Under the pieces are notes generated by a model. The model was not told the origin of the DNA, did not search any database, and was given only the letters and a program-made list of their open reading frames with translations. DNA of 63,624 bases from positions 1 through 63,624 of the forward strand of contig NZ_RFFG01000051.1 of assembly GCF_003696215.1 (NCBI RefSeq), in the 5' to 3' direction. How positions within the stretch are numbered: the stretch's first letter is position 1; each line of letters opens with the position of its first letter. Origin of the DNA: Actinomadura harenae (lineage in GTDB: Bacteria; Actinomycetota; Actinomycetes; Streptosporangiales; Streptosporangiaceae). The position numbers were made by a program, and so were the translations under genes. Positions 26,015-33,788 of this stretch are shown here, one piece after another.

Positions 26015-27409
26015 TTAGTGGCGCCAGCGGGTTTTTTTGGTTATTTGTTCTGGGGTGGCGTTAGTAAGGAGGGTTATTTCACCTCTGCGGACTACGGAGA
26101 TGGTGTCCATTACGGCGTCGCCCAGGGATTGGCGGAGGATGGGGTCGGATTCGAAGGCGGTTACGGATTCTTCCAGGGTGGACGGGAGTGGGGTGATGTC
26201 GGCCTTTTCACGGTCGGTGGGGGTGAGGAGGGCCGGGTCGGTGGTCACGGGGGCGGGGAGGGTGTCGTGGGTGTCCAGTCCGGCGCGGCCGGCGGCCAGG
26301 AGGGCGGCGAGGGCGAGGTAGGGGTTGGCGGACGGGTCGAAGCATTTGACCTCGACGTTGGCGGCGCGGTGCTGTTCGCCGTGGGAGCCGGTGATGAAGC
26401 GGAGGGCGGCTTCGCGGTTCTCGGGGCCCCAGCAGGAGTAGGCGCCCGCGCGGCCGGACGGGACGAGGCGCAGGTAGCTGGCCACGGACGGGGCTCCGAT
26501 GGCGAGGAGGGCGGGGAGGCGGCGGAGGATTCCGGCGGCGAAGGCCTCGCCGGGGCGGGTCATGCCGGACGGGCCGTCGCCGCCGGCCATGGCGTTGGTC
26601 GAGGGGACGCCGGCCTTGTGGTGCCAGAGACTCAGGTGGACGTGGCCGCCGTTGCCGAGGGAGTCCGGTTCGGTTTTGGGGGAGAAGGACGCGACGAGTC
26701 CGTGGCGGAGTGAGGTCGCGCGGATGGTCTCGCGGACGAGGACGGCGGTGTCGGCGGCGCCCAGCGGGTCTTCGGCGGCGACGGTGAGTTCGTATTGGCC
26801 GGGGGCGTATTCGGGGTGGATCTGCTCGACCTGGACGCCCGAGGCGTCCAGGATCTGGAGCAGGTCGCGGAGGTAGTCGGACAGTTCGCTGATGCGGGTC
26901 ATTCCGTAGGCGGGGCCGTTGGTGGCGGGGGTGAATTCGTCCTGGCCTTTTTCGGAGACGACCCATTCCATTTCGAAGGCGGCGAGGGTGGCCCAGCCTT
27001 GGGAGGAGAGCCGGTCCGTCTCGCGGCGGAGGAGGGCGCGGGAGTCGAGGGGGTGGACGGTTCCGTCCTGGGCGTAGCGGTCGGCGGGGGCGATGGCCCA
27101 GCCGGGGAGGGCGGCGAGGGGGCGGAGGCGGTCCAGGTCGGGGTGGAGGCGGAGGTCGCCGACGGGTGCTCCGCCCGCGTACCGGCCCGTGACGACCGAG
27201 TCGTCCAGGAGGAAGGCGTCCAGGCCCGGGGGGACGCCGACGCCCCAGGTCGCGGCGTGTTCGAGCCGGGTCAGGGGGACGGCCTTGACGCGGGCTATGC
27301 CGCTGGTGTCGACCCAGACGAGGACGACGGCGACGATGTCCTGCGCGGCCAGGCGGGTGGCCGCGGCGGCGGCTCGGGTGCCTTGCAGCGTGCGCTCGGT
27401 GAGGTCCAT
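26015..27409 (-). CDS. glutamine synthetase family enzyme
   Basis: A 464-residue type I glutamine-synthetase-fold ligase. The N-terminal beta-grasp region carries VVLVWVDTSGIARVKAVPL. The catalytic domain shows FEMEWVV, HPEYAPGQYELTV, GNGGHVHLSLW, AYSCWGPENREAALR and VEVKCFDPSANPYLALAALLAAG, covering the metal, glutamate and ATP sites. The adenylylation-type C-terminal tyrosine region is not evident, and the divergence points to a gamma-glutamyl ligase acting on an amine other than ammonia, as in GlnA3/GlnA4-like proteins; substrate unproven. ATG 27409 follows AGGGGGTGG. Its promoter holds a doubled operator and faces the BlaI gene. Confidence 0.88.
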   Translation of the reverse strand: MDLTERTLQGTRAAAAATRLAAQDIVAVVLVWVDTSGIARVKAVPLTRLEHAATWGVGVPPGLDAFLLDDSVVTGRYAGGAPVGDLRLHPDLDRLRPLAALPGWAIAPADRYAQDGTVHPLDSRALLRRETDRLSSQGWATLAAFEMEWVVSEKGQDEFTPATNGPAYGMTRISELSDYLRDLLQILDASGVQVEQIHPEYAPGQYELTVAAEDPLGAADTAVLVRETIRATSLRHGLVASFSPKTEPDSLGNGGHVHLSLWHHKAGVPSTNAMAGGDGPSGMTRPGEAFAAGILRRLPALLAIGAPSVASYLRLVPSGRAGAYSCWGPENREAALRFITGSHGEQHRAANVEVKCFDPSANPYLALAALLAAGRAGLDTHDTLPAPVTTDPALLTPTDREKADITPLPSTLEESVTAFESDPILRQSLGDAVMDTISVVRRGEITLLTNATPEQITKKTRWRH

Positions 27410-27421
27410 CACCACCCCCTG

Positions 27422-27455
27422 GGCTACGTTATGTAGCCAATCATTACGGTATGTA
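27422..27455. promoter_or_regulatory. paired operator TACGkTATGTA
   Basis: TACGTTATGTA (27425-27435, inside GGCTACGTTATGTAGCC) and TACGGTATGTA (27445-27455) differ at one base and are exactly 20 bp apart, two helical turns, so dimers would bind the same DNA face. Both have TAC-N5-GTA dyad symmetry. The pair starts 13 bp upstream of the glutamine-synthetase-like ATG and 70 bp upstream of the BlaI GTG. Confidence 0.6.
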
Positions 27456-27524
27456 TCCAGGTGGGGTGGGGGTTAATCGGGGTCCGATCCGGCACAATTC
27501 CAGGGGTGACGAGAGGAGTTCGAG

Positions 27525-27899
27525 GTGGCGCGACGTCCTCTTGGGCGGCTGGAGGCCGAGGTGCTGGCCGTCGTCGCGGCGGCGGACTCCTTCATCAGCA
27601 CCGTGGACCTGTGGGAGCGCATGGACGGCGCGCCCACGCGGTCGACGGTGAACACGATCCTGAACCGGCTGCTCGACAAGGGGATGCTGCAGCGGATCCG
27701 CGTCGGGCGCCAGTACGAGTACCGGCTCGCGGTGGACGAGGCGGACGTCGTCGCCGGGCGCATGCACGAGCACCTGAGGCTGGCCAGCGATCAGCAGTAC
27801 GTGCTGAGCCGGTTCGTTGAGACGCTGAGCGGGGAGCAGGCGCGGATGCTCCGGGTCGTCCTGGACGATCTGCCGTCGGCGGGCGGGGGGCGGTCGTGA
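27525..27899 (+). CDS. BlaI/MecI/CopY-family repressor
   Basis: A 124-residue winged-helix repressor: RRPLGRLEAEVLAVV at the N-terminus, TVDLWERM and TRSTVNTILNRLLDKG in the recognition region, then QYEYRLAV and a helical dimerisation tail. In the family, proteolysis by the partner membrane peptidase releases DNA. GTG start with GAGAGGAG upstream. It overlaps the M56 peptidase gene by four bases (GTGA). Confidence 0.93.
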   Translation: MARRPLGRLEAEVLAVVAAADSFISTVDLWERMDGAPTRSTVNTILNRLLDKGMLQRIRVGRQYEYRLAVDEADVVAGRMHEHLRLASDQQYVLSRFVETLSGEQARMLRVVLDDLPSAGGGRS

Positions 27900-28777
27900 A
27901 CCCGTTGACCTTCCTGCCGGTCGCGGTGACGTTGCCGCTCGCGGTCCTGCTCGGGTGGGTGCGCGTGCCGCTGCATCCGGTGTGGACGGCGCGGATCCTC
28001 GCGACCGTCGCGGGCACGGCGATCACGTCCGTCGTCGGGACGGCCCTGTTCGTCGGGGTGAACTTCGCGGCGACGCTGGCCCCGGACGCCGCGAACCGGT
28101 TGCCGGAGTGGATGCTGTTCGGTGACGACGAGCCGGTTCCGGCCGTGCTCGGCGTCCTGGCGGTGATGGTGTTCGCGTTCGCGTGCGCGGCGGGGGGACG
28201 GGTCGTCCAGCGGAACATCGCGGGGACGCGGCAGGCTCGGCGGCTGAGCCGGGGCGTGCTCGAATGCGATGAGCCGGTGGCGATGGCCGTCCCCGGTCGG
28301 CGGGACGGCGGGGTGCTGGTCTCGCGGGGTCTTCTGCGGAGGCTGACCGGGCCCGAGCTGGCGGTCGTGTTCCGGCACGAGCAGGTTCATCTGCGGCACG
28401 CGCATCACCGGTATCTGCTGGTCGGGGCGTTGACCACGGCCGTCCTGCCGTTCGCGCGCCCGTTGGGGGCGCGGCTGCGGCTGGCGCTCGAGCGCTGGGC
28501 GGACGAGGACACGGCGAAGGCGACCGGGGATCGGATCCTCGTCGCCCAGACGATCGCCAAGGTCGCCCTCGCGAGCACGGCGGAGGGCGGTGGTGGTGGT
28601 CTTCTGGGGTTCGCCGAGTCGCAGACCGTCGAGCGGGTTCGGGCGCTGCTGGCCGCGGCTCCGGCACGGAATCCGGTGAGCGGTCCGATGGCGCTTCTGG
28701 GCAGCGGGCTGACGACCGGTCCGTTCGCCGCCGCGGCGCTGCAGCTGGACCGGGCGCTCGGCCTGCCCTTCCTCTGA
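27896..28777 (+). CDS. M56 (BlaR1/MecR1-type) membrane metallopeptidase
   Basis: A 293-residue membrane protease. Hydrophobic spans at about 8-22, 34-60, 82-102 and 172-190 surround the zinc motif HEQVH (H161, E162, H165), with a downstream E-R-W-A-D-E-D helix near 199-205 as third ligand region. It lacks the penicillin-binding sensor domain of BlaR1, so it is the short actinobacterial form and the signal is unknown. Cotranscribed with the BlaI repressor, its likely substrate. Confidence 0.92.
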   Translation: MNPLTFLPVAVTLPLAVLLGWVRVPLHPVWTARILATVAGTAITSVVGTALFVGVNFAATLAPDAANRLPEWMLFGDDEPVPAVLGVLAVMVFAFACAAGGRVVQRNIAGTRQARRLSRGVLECDEPVAMAVPGRRDGGVLVSRGLLRRLTGPELAVVFRHEQVHLRHAHHRYLLVGALTTAVLPFARPLGARLRLALERWADEDTAKATGDRILVAQTIAKVALASTAEGGGGGLLGFAESQTVERVRALLAAAPARNPVSGPMALLGSGLTTGPFAAAALQLDRALGLPFL

Positions 28778-28807
28778 GCCGATCCGCTTGATCAACTTCG
28801 GATCATC

Positions 28808-28823
28808 TACGACACTTGTCGTA
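28808..28823. promoter_or_regulatory. BlaI-type operator TACGACA-CT-TGTCGTA
   Basis: A perfect 7-bp dyad with a 2-bp centre, matching the TACnACA-nn-TGTnGTA shape of BlaI/MecI operators. It lies 27 bp before the start of the Tyr/Pro-rich protein gene and directly follows the BlaI-M56 operon. Confidence 0.6.
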
Positions 28824-28849
28824 CATAACTCGATCCGGGGAGTGCCCTC

Positions 28850-29314
28850 ATGACGTGTTTCTTCGACGCCGCGCACGGTCCGGGCGTCCACTCGATCCTG
28901 TGGACGCCGCAGTGGGGCGCCGCGCGCAACGTGACCGCCTGCCCGGCGTGCGCGCAGCGGTGGGCCGTGCACCAGCAGCAGATGGCGTCCGGCCAGCAGG
29001 GGTACCCCGCGCCGCAGCCCGGATACCCGGCCGCCGGCCACCCGCAGCCCGGGTATCCGCAGCCGGGCTACGCGCAGCCCGTGTACGACGATCACCACCA
29101 CTACGACCACCACGACCGCGACCAGCACCGCGAGCGGCGCGGTCCCGGCTGGGGCGGCGTGGCGGCGGCCGGCGCGGCGGGCCTGGTCGGCGGCGCGCTC
29201 ATCAACGAGATGCTGGACGACGACGATGACAAGCCGCAGCAGGTGATCTACGAGGTCACCAACAACGAGTACAACGACTTCTCCGGCGGGGACGACGAGG
29301 ACGGCGGCTGGTAG
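28850..29314 (+). CDS. Tyr/Pro/Gly- and His-rich protein with Cys head
   Basis: A 154-residue protein of unknown function. The head (1-45) has C3 and a CPAC pair near 32-35. Residues 55-80 repeat the unit PQPGYP/PAAGHP. Residues 82-100 are His/Asp/Tyr-rich. A Gly/Ala-rich hydrophobic segment (GVAAAGAAGLVGGALI, about 104-119) may insert in or associate with membrane, followed by acidic DDDDD and GDDEDGGW ends. ATG with GGGGAG upstream. A BlaI-type operator in its promoter suggests control by the adjacent repressor. Confidence 0.75.
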   Translation: MTCFFDAAHGPGVHSILWTPQWGAARNVTACPACAQRWAVHQQQMASGQQGYPAPQPGYPAAGHPQPGYPQPGYAQPVYDDHHHYDHHDRDQHRERRGPGWGGVAAAGAAGLVGGALINEMLDDDDDKPQQVIYEVTNNEYNDFSGGDDEDGGW

Positions 29315-29321
29315 GCGGACC

Positions 29322-29416
29322 GCCGCGCCCGGCGCCTTGAGCCGCGCCCGGCGCCTTGAGCCGCGCCCGGCGCCTTGAGCCGCGCCCGGCGCCTTGAGCC
29401 GGGCCCGGCGCCTTGA
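29322..29416. repeat. five tandem copies of a 19-bp unit
   Basis: GCCGCGCCCGGCGCCTTGA repeated head to tail at 29322, 29341, 29360, 29379 and 29398; only the last copy differs (GCCGGGCCC). The unit contains GGCGCC palindromes. It fills the gap between two convergent genes. Confidence 0.95.
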
Positions 29417-29475
29417 GCGGGGCGGCGGCTCGTCGATGGGTGGTGGTCGGGACGGACCCGGCCGCCACCTGCGGA

Positions 29476-31194
29476 TCAGTGGTCTTCGGGGTGGTGGGTG
29501 GCCTTTCTGATCGCTTCCATGGCGGCGGCTTCGGCGGGGACGCGGGGGCGGGCGCCGAGGCCGAAGAAGCCGCCCTCGTCGTTGGCGTCCGCGACGGTGT
29601 CGGCGATCTCGGAGACGAGCGCGCGGAAGGCGGCCAGCTCGGACGGGGCGGTGCGGGCGACGATCGCGGTGGCCTGCCGGATCGTCTCCAAGGCCGGGCC
29701 CGCGTACTGGGCGTAGCGGCTGTCCGGCTGGAGGCCGGTCTCGAAGGGCGTGGTGGCGGCGAGTTCGCGGACGAAGCGGCGCGGGTGGGTGACGCCGGTC
29801 TCGCGGAGCAGGGTGACCAGCGCGAAGATCTCCTCGGCGTCCGCGACGCCCTCGGCGAGGGCGACCAGGACGCCGGCGGCCATGAGCGCGCGGTGCAGGG
29901 TGTCCCAGTCCTCGGGGGTGAAGTCCAGTTCGCCCGGTCCGTCCGCCAGGTGGTCGCCGGACGGCAGGACCTGGAAGCCGATCTCGGCGAGCAGGGCCGG
30001 GATGCGGAGGACGTCGCCGACGGCCTGGTCGCGGACGTCGTCCGGGAGGTGGTCCCACGGGACGGCCTCGCCGAGGGCGGCGTCCCGTTCGTCCAGGCTC
30101 TGCCCGTGTTCGAGGCGGGCCAGGGTCTGCGCCTGCTGCTCGTCCAGGACGACGGCCGTGACCGCACCGGTCGCCGGGACCATCAGGTAGCCGATCACGG
30201 CGAGGTGCTCGCCGAGCCGCCGGGCGCGGCGCCGCTGGGCCTCGCGGTGGTGCTCGGGCAGCTCGTCCCATCCGGGGCGGACGGTGTCGGGGCGGCGCTC
30301 GTGGAAGTTCCGCGCGAGGTGCTCGGTGAGGTGGGACGAGGTGTAGTCGGCGAGGCTGTCGATGACGCGGCCCTGGGCGGCGAGGCGGGTCTTCATCCGG
30401 CGGCACTCGTGCAGGATGGCCTCGGCGTCCAGGAAGGTCTGCTCGGACCGGCGGTCGGCGGCGCGGCCCAGGACGTCCTGCCCGACCATGATCACGATCA
30501 TGAAGAGCAGCTGCGCGAAGGTGGACAGGAACGACATGAACGCGAACGGGTAGGGGTCGAACCGCTGGATGCCGAGTTCGGCGGCGCCGATCCACAGCAC
30601 CTGCGTCCCGGCGGAGATGTAGAAGGCCCACATGCTGCCGAGGCGTTCGGTCAGCCAGGCCGCGATCCGGCCGTTGACGCCGACGGCGTGGTCGAGGGCC
30701 TGCGGCGGCGACTGGACCCGGTGCCGCTCGATCCAGGGGTGCGGACGGGATTCCAGCAGGCTCACCCCGCGGCTGAGCGCGCGGTCGTGCCGGTCGAGGT
30801 TGGCCTGGAGGTCGGAGATCCGCGCGAAGATCGCGCCGGTGTTCTCGTAGGTCTGGACGGCGCGGCGGTCGGCGGCCTGGCCGAGCACCCGCTGCCCGAC
30901 GAGGATCACCGAGCACAGCACGAGCTGGACGACGTTGTTGAGGAACAACAGGAAGCCGAACGGGTAGGGGTCGATGCTCCGCAGCGGTCCCCACGCGGCC
31001 AGCGCCATCCAGACGGTGATGATCACGAGGACGACGTACAGGGCGCCCATCGAGCCCACGCCCCGGGTCAGCGCGGCGGCGATGGCCCCGTTCAGCCCGA
31101 CCCTCTCGTCGGCGATCGTCGCCGGAGCCTCTGGCAGCTCGGCGGCCTGCGGTAGTTCGGCCGCCGTCGCGGTTGCGCTCACCGTGATTCCCAT
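29476..31194 (-). CDS. double DUF1003 membrane protein with novel C-terminal domain
   Basis: A 572-residue protein carrying two DUF1003 units, each a pair of membrane helices around a DPYPF motif: residues about 45-125 (GSMGALYVV, SIDPYPFGFLLF, ILVGQRVLGQAADRR) and about 182-262 (GSMWAFYIS, RFDPYPFAFMSF, IMVGQDVLGRAADRR). DUF1003 proteins normally have one unit. Residues 290-572 form a soluble helical domain with no family I recognise. ATG 31194 is preceded directly by AGAGG; a GTG at 31185 is an alternative. Frames further upstream run through the promoter shared with the EF-hand gene. Confidence 0.78.
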   Translation of the reverse strand: MGITVSATATAAELPQAAELPEAPATIADERVGLNGAIAAALTRGVGSMGALYVVLVIITVWMALAAWGPLRSIDPYPFGFLLFLNNVVQLVLCSVILVGQRVLGQAADRRAVQTYENTGAIFARISDLQANLDRHDRALSRGVSLLESRPHPWIERHRVQSPPQALDHAVGVNGRIAAWLTERLGSMWAFYISAGTQVLWIGAAELGIQRFDPYPFAFMSFLSTFAQLLFMIVIMVGQDVLGRAADRRSEQTFLDAEAILHECRRMKTRLAAQGRVIDSLADYTSSHLTEHLARNFHERRPDTVRPGWDELPEHHREAQRRRARRLGEHLAVIGYLMVPATGAVTAVVLDEQQAQTLARLEHGQSLDERDAALGEAVPWDHLPDDVRDQAVGDVLRIPALLAEIGFQVLPSGDHLADGPGELDFTPEDWDTLHRALMAAGVLVALAEGVADAEEIFALVTLLRETGVTHPRRFVRELAATTPFETGLQPDSRYAQYAGPALETIRQATAIVARTAPSELAAFRALVSEIADTVADANDEGGFFGLGARPRVPAEAAAMEAIRKATHHPEDH

Positions 31195-31412
31195 CCTCTG
31201 GTCGCCTCGGACGGCGGCGCCGTCCCCTTGTGTTGACGACCAGATCCACCCATGAGTTGCCTGATTGCGCAAATGGAGGATGTCTCCCCTTCTCATGCCC
31301 GGCCCGCCGAACCGAACACCGGGGAGCGTCAAGGCGATGGGCGGCGCGGCGTCCGGCGCACGCGGGCCGCCGGGACCTTGACCGCGGCACGTGGGGATGA
31401 CCCATCGTTTGA

Positions 31413-31448
31413 TTACTGTTAGTAACGACAATATGCCTTTATGCATAT
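31413..31448. promoter_or_regulatory. two AT-rich palindromes before the EF-hand gene
   Basis: TTACT-GTT-AGTAA (31413-31425) and ATATGC-CTTTAT-GCATAT (31431-31448) are both perfect dyads in a markedly AT-rich patch 11-46 bp before the EF-hand ATG. They probably form the promoter and operators of the divergent pair. Confidence 0.5.
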
Positions 31449-31458
31449 GGTCGGCTGT

Positions 31459-32004
31459 ATGAGCGATCTACGCACACGCAAGTACCACCAGTGGTTCCAG
31501 GGCGCCGACGTGGACAGGGACGGCGTCCTCACCCGCGACGACCTCATGCGCATAGCCGAGCGCGCCGCGGCCGCCCAGGGGATCGCGCCGAACTCGCCGC
31601 ACGCCCGCCAGCTCAACGAGTCGATGGACTGGTTCTGGACCGACATCATCGCCCCGCACGACAGCGACGGCGACGAGCGCGTGGACCGCGCCGAGATGAC
31701 CCAGGGGTTCCTGATCTCGCTCAACGACCGGTCCCGGTACCCCGAGCAGATCAAGTGGATCGCCGACCTCGTCTTCGACCTCGGCGACACCGACGGCGAC
31801 GGGAAGATCTCGCTGGACGAGTTCACCCAGGTCTTCGGGGCGGGGATGCAGGTGCCCACCGCCGACTGCACCCACGTGTTCAACCGGCTCGACCTGGACG
31901 AGTCGGGCACGCTGCCCCGCCTCGGCTACCACGACGCCGTCATCGAGTTCTTCTACGGCGACGACCCCAAGGCCGCCGCCAACCACCTCTTCGGCCGCAT
32001 CTGA
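31459..32004 (+). CDS. calerythrin-like EF-hand calcium-binding protein
   Basis: A 181-residue protein with four EF-hand positions. Canonical loops start at D17 (DVDRDGVLTRDD), near residue 67 (DSDGDERVDRAE) and near 107 (DTDGDGKISLDE); the fourth (DLDESGTLPRLG) lacks the final acid and is degenerate. Size and layout match actinobacterial calerythrin-type sarcoplasmic calcium-binding proteins, likely cytosolic calcium buffers or sensors. ATG 31459 is favoured because family members begin MSDL-like here. Divergent from the DUF1003 protein. Confidence 0.9.
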   Translation: MSDLRTRKYHQWFQGADVDRDGVLTRDDLMRIAERAAAAQGIAPNSPHARQLNESMDWFWTDIIAPHDSDGDERVDRAEMTQGFLISLNDRSRYPEQIKWIADLVFDLGDTDGDGKISLDEFTQVFGAGMQVPTADCTHVFNRLDLDESGTLPRLGYHDAVIEFFYGDDPKAAANHLFGRI

Positions 32005-32693
32005 CCCGCCGCCGTCCGCCCGTCCGTCCGTCCGGCACGACGCGGCCCCCGAGGCCGCCACAACTCGGGCCGCCGACGCGCCGAACGCCGTGGGACGGGG
32101 TGCAGGGTCACCCCCGTCCCCTTTCGGGTTCGCCGACGCCGACGCCGGACGTTCAACAAAGCCGGTCACGCGCGAAACGTCGTCGGACGCGAGAAAATCC
32201 TCGCCGCCTCACTCATCACCACGTGCCGCGAGCGGCGGATAGTCTGACACTTGATCGGACGACTCCCGGACAGGAATTCCGCCGGGGCATGGGGCCCGTC
32301 CCCTTTCCGGCGGCCATGCGCCCGCCTCCGACACCTCTCCGAACCCGCAGGTCACCAGGGAGTGGCCGGGGATCCGACCAGCCGACCTCGGTGGCCGAGC
32401 GACGGGGAAGACCGCGCCGAAACGGCGACCATCGCGAACGCCGAGCGGGCCGATAAGGCCGCCAACGCGAGGGAGGAAATCCATTCCCCCTGAAAGCACT
32501 CTGCGATGACGCCACCAAGACATGGCGGGAGTTCCGGCACGTCCGCATTTGACGCGCCGCACCGTCCACCGGGTCCCGTGCCCTGCCCGCCGGGGCCCCT
32601 TCCGGGGACGCTGGGCCGTTCGCCTTCAGCCCACCGTCCCGCGCCTCCCCGGGCCGTCGGATCCCCCACGGATCCGGGGAGGCGCCGCTGGGG
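32005..32693. other. 689-bp intergenic region, no gene supported
   Basis: Reading frames on both strands are Arg/Pro-rich shadows with no family signature or ribosome site. I see no repeat, hairpin or RNA fold I can name. It lies between the ends of two convergent genes, so even promoters are not expected. Confidence 0.55.
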
Positions 32694-33107
32694 TCAGGGC
32701 GCGTTCGGGTCGAGGACGAACCAGACCCGCAGGCGTCCGTCGGGGAGGCGGCGGCATCCCCAGGTGTCGGTCAGGGCGCGGAGGATGAGGAGGCCGCGGC
32801 CTGTCTCGCCGTCCGGGTCGTCGACGAGGTGCGGCACGGTCTCGCCGCCCGCGTCCACGACCTCGACGCGAACCGCGTGACCATCGGCGTAAGCGCTGAC
32901 CTCGATGGTGTCGCCTTGGCCGTACCGGACGGCGTTGGTGAAGACCTCTGACACCAGCAACTCGCAGTCGTCGTAGGCGGGATGACCCGGTCCGAGTGCT
33001 TCGGACACCCACGCGCGCGCCCGGCTCGCCTGGTCGGGTGCGGACGCGAACTTCTTGGTCCCGAGGCGCGGCAGGTGACCGCGCGTAGTCACGTGCTCAG
33101 GCGGCAT
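32694..33107 (-). CDS. anti-sigma-factor-type ATP-binding protein (AbaA-like)
   Basis: A 137-residue HATPase_c_2 protein. N-box SEVFTNAVRYG near 64-74, a shortened G1 box VVDAGGETVPHL near 92-103 and G2 GRGLLILRALTD near 110-121. Such small kinases of the RsbW/SpoIIAB type accompany WhiJ-like regulators in actinomycetes. ATG 33107 with GGGGGA upstream. It overlaps the preceding small gene by 11 bases. Confidence 0.87.
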   Translation of the reverse strand: MPPEHVTTRGHLPRLGTKKFASAPDQASRARAWVSEALGPGHPAYDDCELLVSEVFTNAVRYGQGDTIEVSAYADGHAVRVEVVDAGGETVPHLVDDPDGETGRGLLILRALTDTWGCRRLPDGRLRVWFVLDPNAP

Positions 33108-33456
33108 CCCGTCCCCCGTTCGAGGGGTGCAGCAGCCCGGCGAGCCGTCCGAGGAGACCGTGCCGGACGTCCTCCCGCATGCAGCCGCAACCGCAGATCT
33201 CGCCCCAGCCGTCCGTCCTCGGTACGGCGGCGACCGTCGCCTGGTGGATCGCGGCTTCGAGCTCCCAGGGCGTGCCCGCCTCAAGGAGCCGGTCGCCGAC
33301 CATGGCCCACCAGTGCCCCGTGCTCTTGCCGTACCAGGTGATGACCTGCGGATACCGCGCGACGATCCGTCCGGCGGCGGCACGAACGGCGTCCTGCGGG
33401 ACCCCGTCGTGTGGGACGGTCCCAGCCTGGAAGATGACCGGTCCGCGTATGCTCAT
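33097..33456 (-). CDS. hypothetical protein of the whiJ-like locus
   Basis: A 119-residue protein without a named family. Residues 22-45 (VRAAAGRIVARYPQVITWYG) and 46-60 (GHWWAMVGDRLLEA) form a compact, Trp-rich mixed fold; a CGCGC cluster lies near 92-96. ATG 33456 with GGGAGGCG upstream. It overlaps the ATPase gene, so the two are one operon, and its position beside the HTH/DUF397 pair suggests a shared regulatory role. Confidence 0.65.
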   Translation of the reverse strand: MSIRGPVIFQAGTVPHDGVPQDAVRAAAGRIVARYPQVITWYGKSTGHWWAMVGDRLLEAGTPWELEAAIHQATVAAVPRTDGWGEICGCGCMREDVRHGLLGRLAGLLHPSNGGRDAA

Positions 33457-33788
33457 CCTCGCCTCCCATGTGGGGGTGAAGCCGTGTGGCCGGGCGGGCC
33501 TGGACTCCTGCACCCGGCCACACGGCGGCTCTTTTTTGCGCGTCGGTCGAGGTCATGCCCCTCCCGGCGCCTGCGGCGACTCACGTCGGAAAGTCGTCGC
33601 CCCCAAACTTCTCGAACGCCCCGAAGGCTTCGATCACGCTTGGTACTGTTCTGGTCACATCATGGAGTGGCGGCCTCGAAAACGGAAGCTCCATCCTGGA
33701 AGTCGTCCACTTGGTGAGCGAATGTCCGCCCCGGGCGTCGACGATGCCGACGTACCGAAGAGTTCAGCCGCATAGGACGGAGAGGCCG
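33457..33788. other. divergent promoter region of the whiJ-like locus
   Basis: About 330 bases between the leftward ATPase operon and the rightward HTH gene. AT content rises near 33625-33665, where a promoter is likely. No gene seen. Confidence 0.5.

Noticed and set aside
29322..29416. CRISPR array
   Set aside because: The 19-bp units abut with no spacers and no cas genes are present.
27791..31405. A 1204-codon minus-strand frame across BlaI, M56 and DUF1003 genes
   Set aside because: It is Arg/Pro-rich, antisense or out of frame to recognised genes, and includes the 19-bp repeat array.
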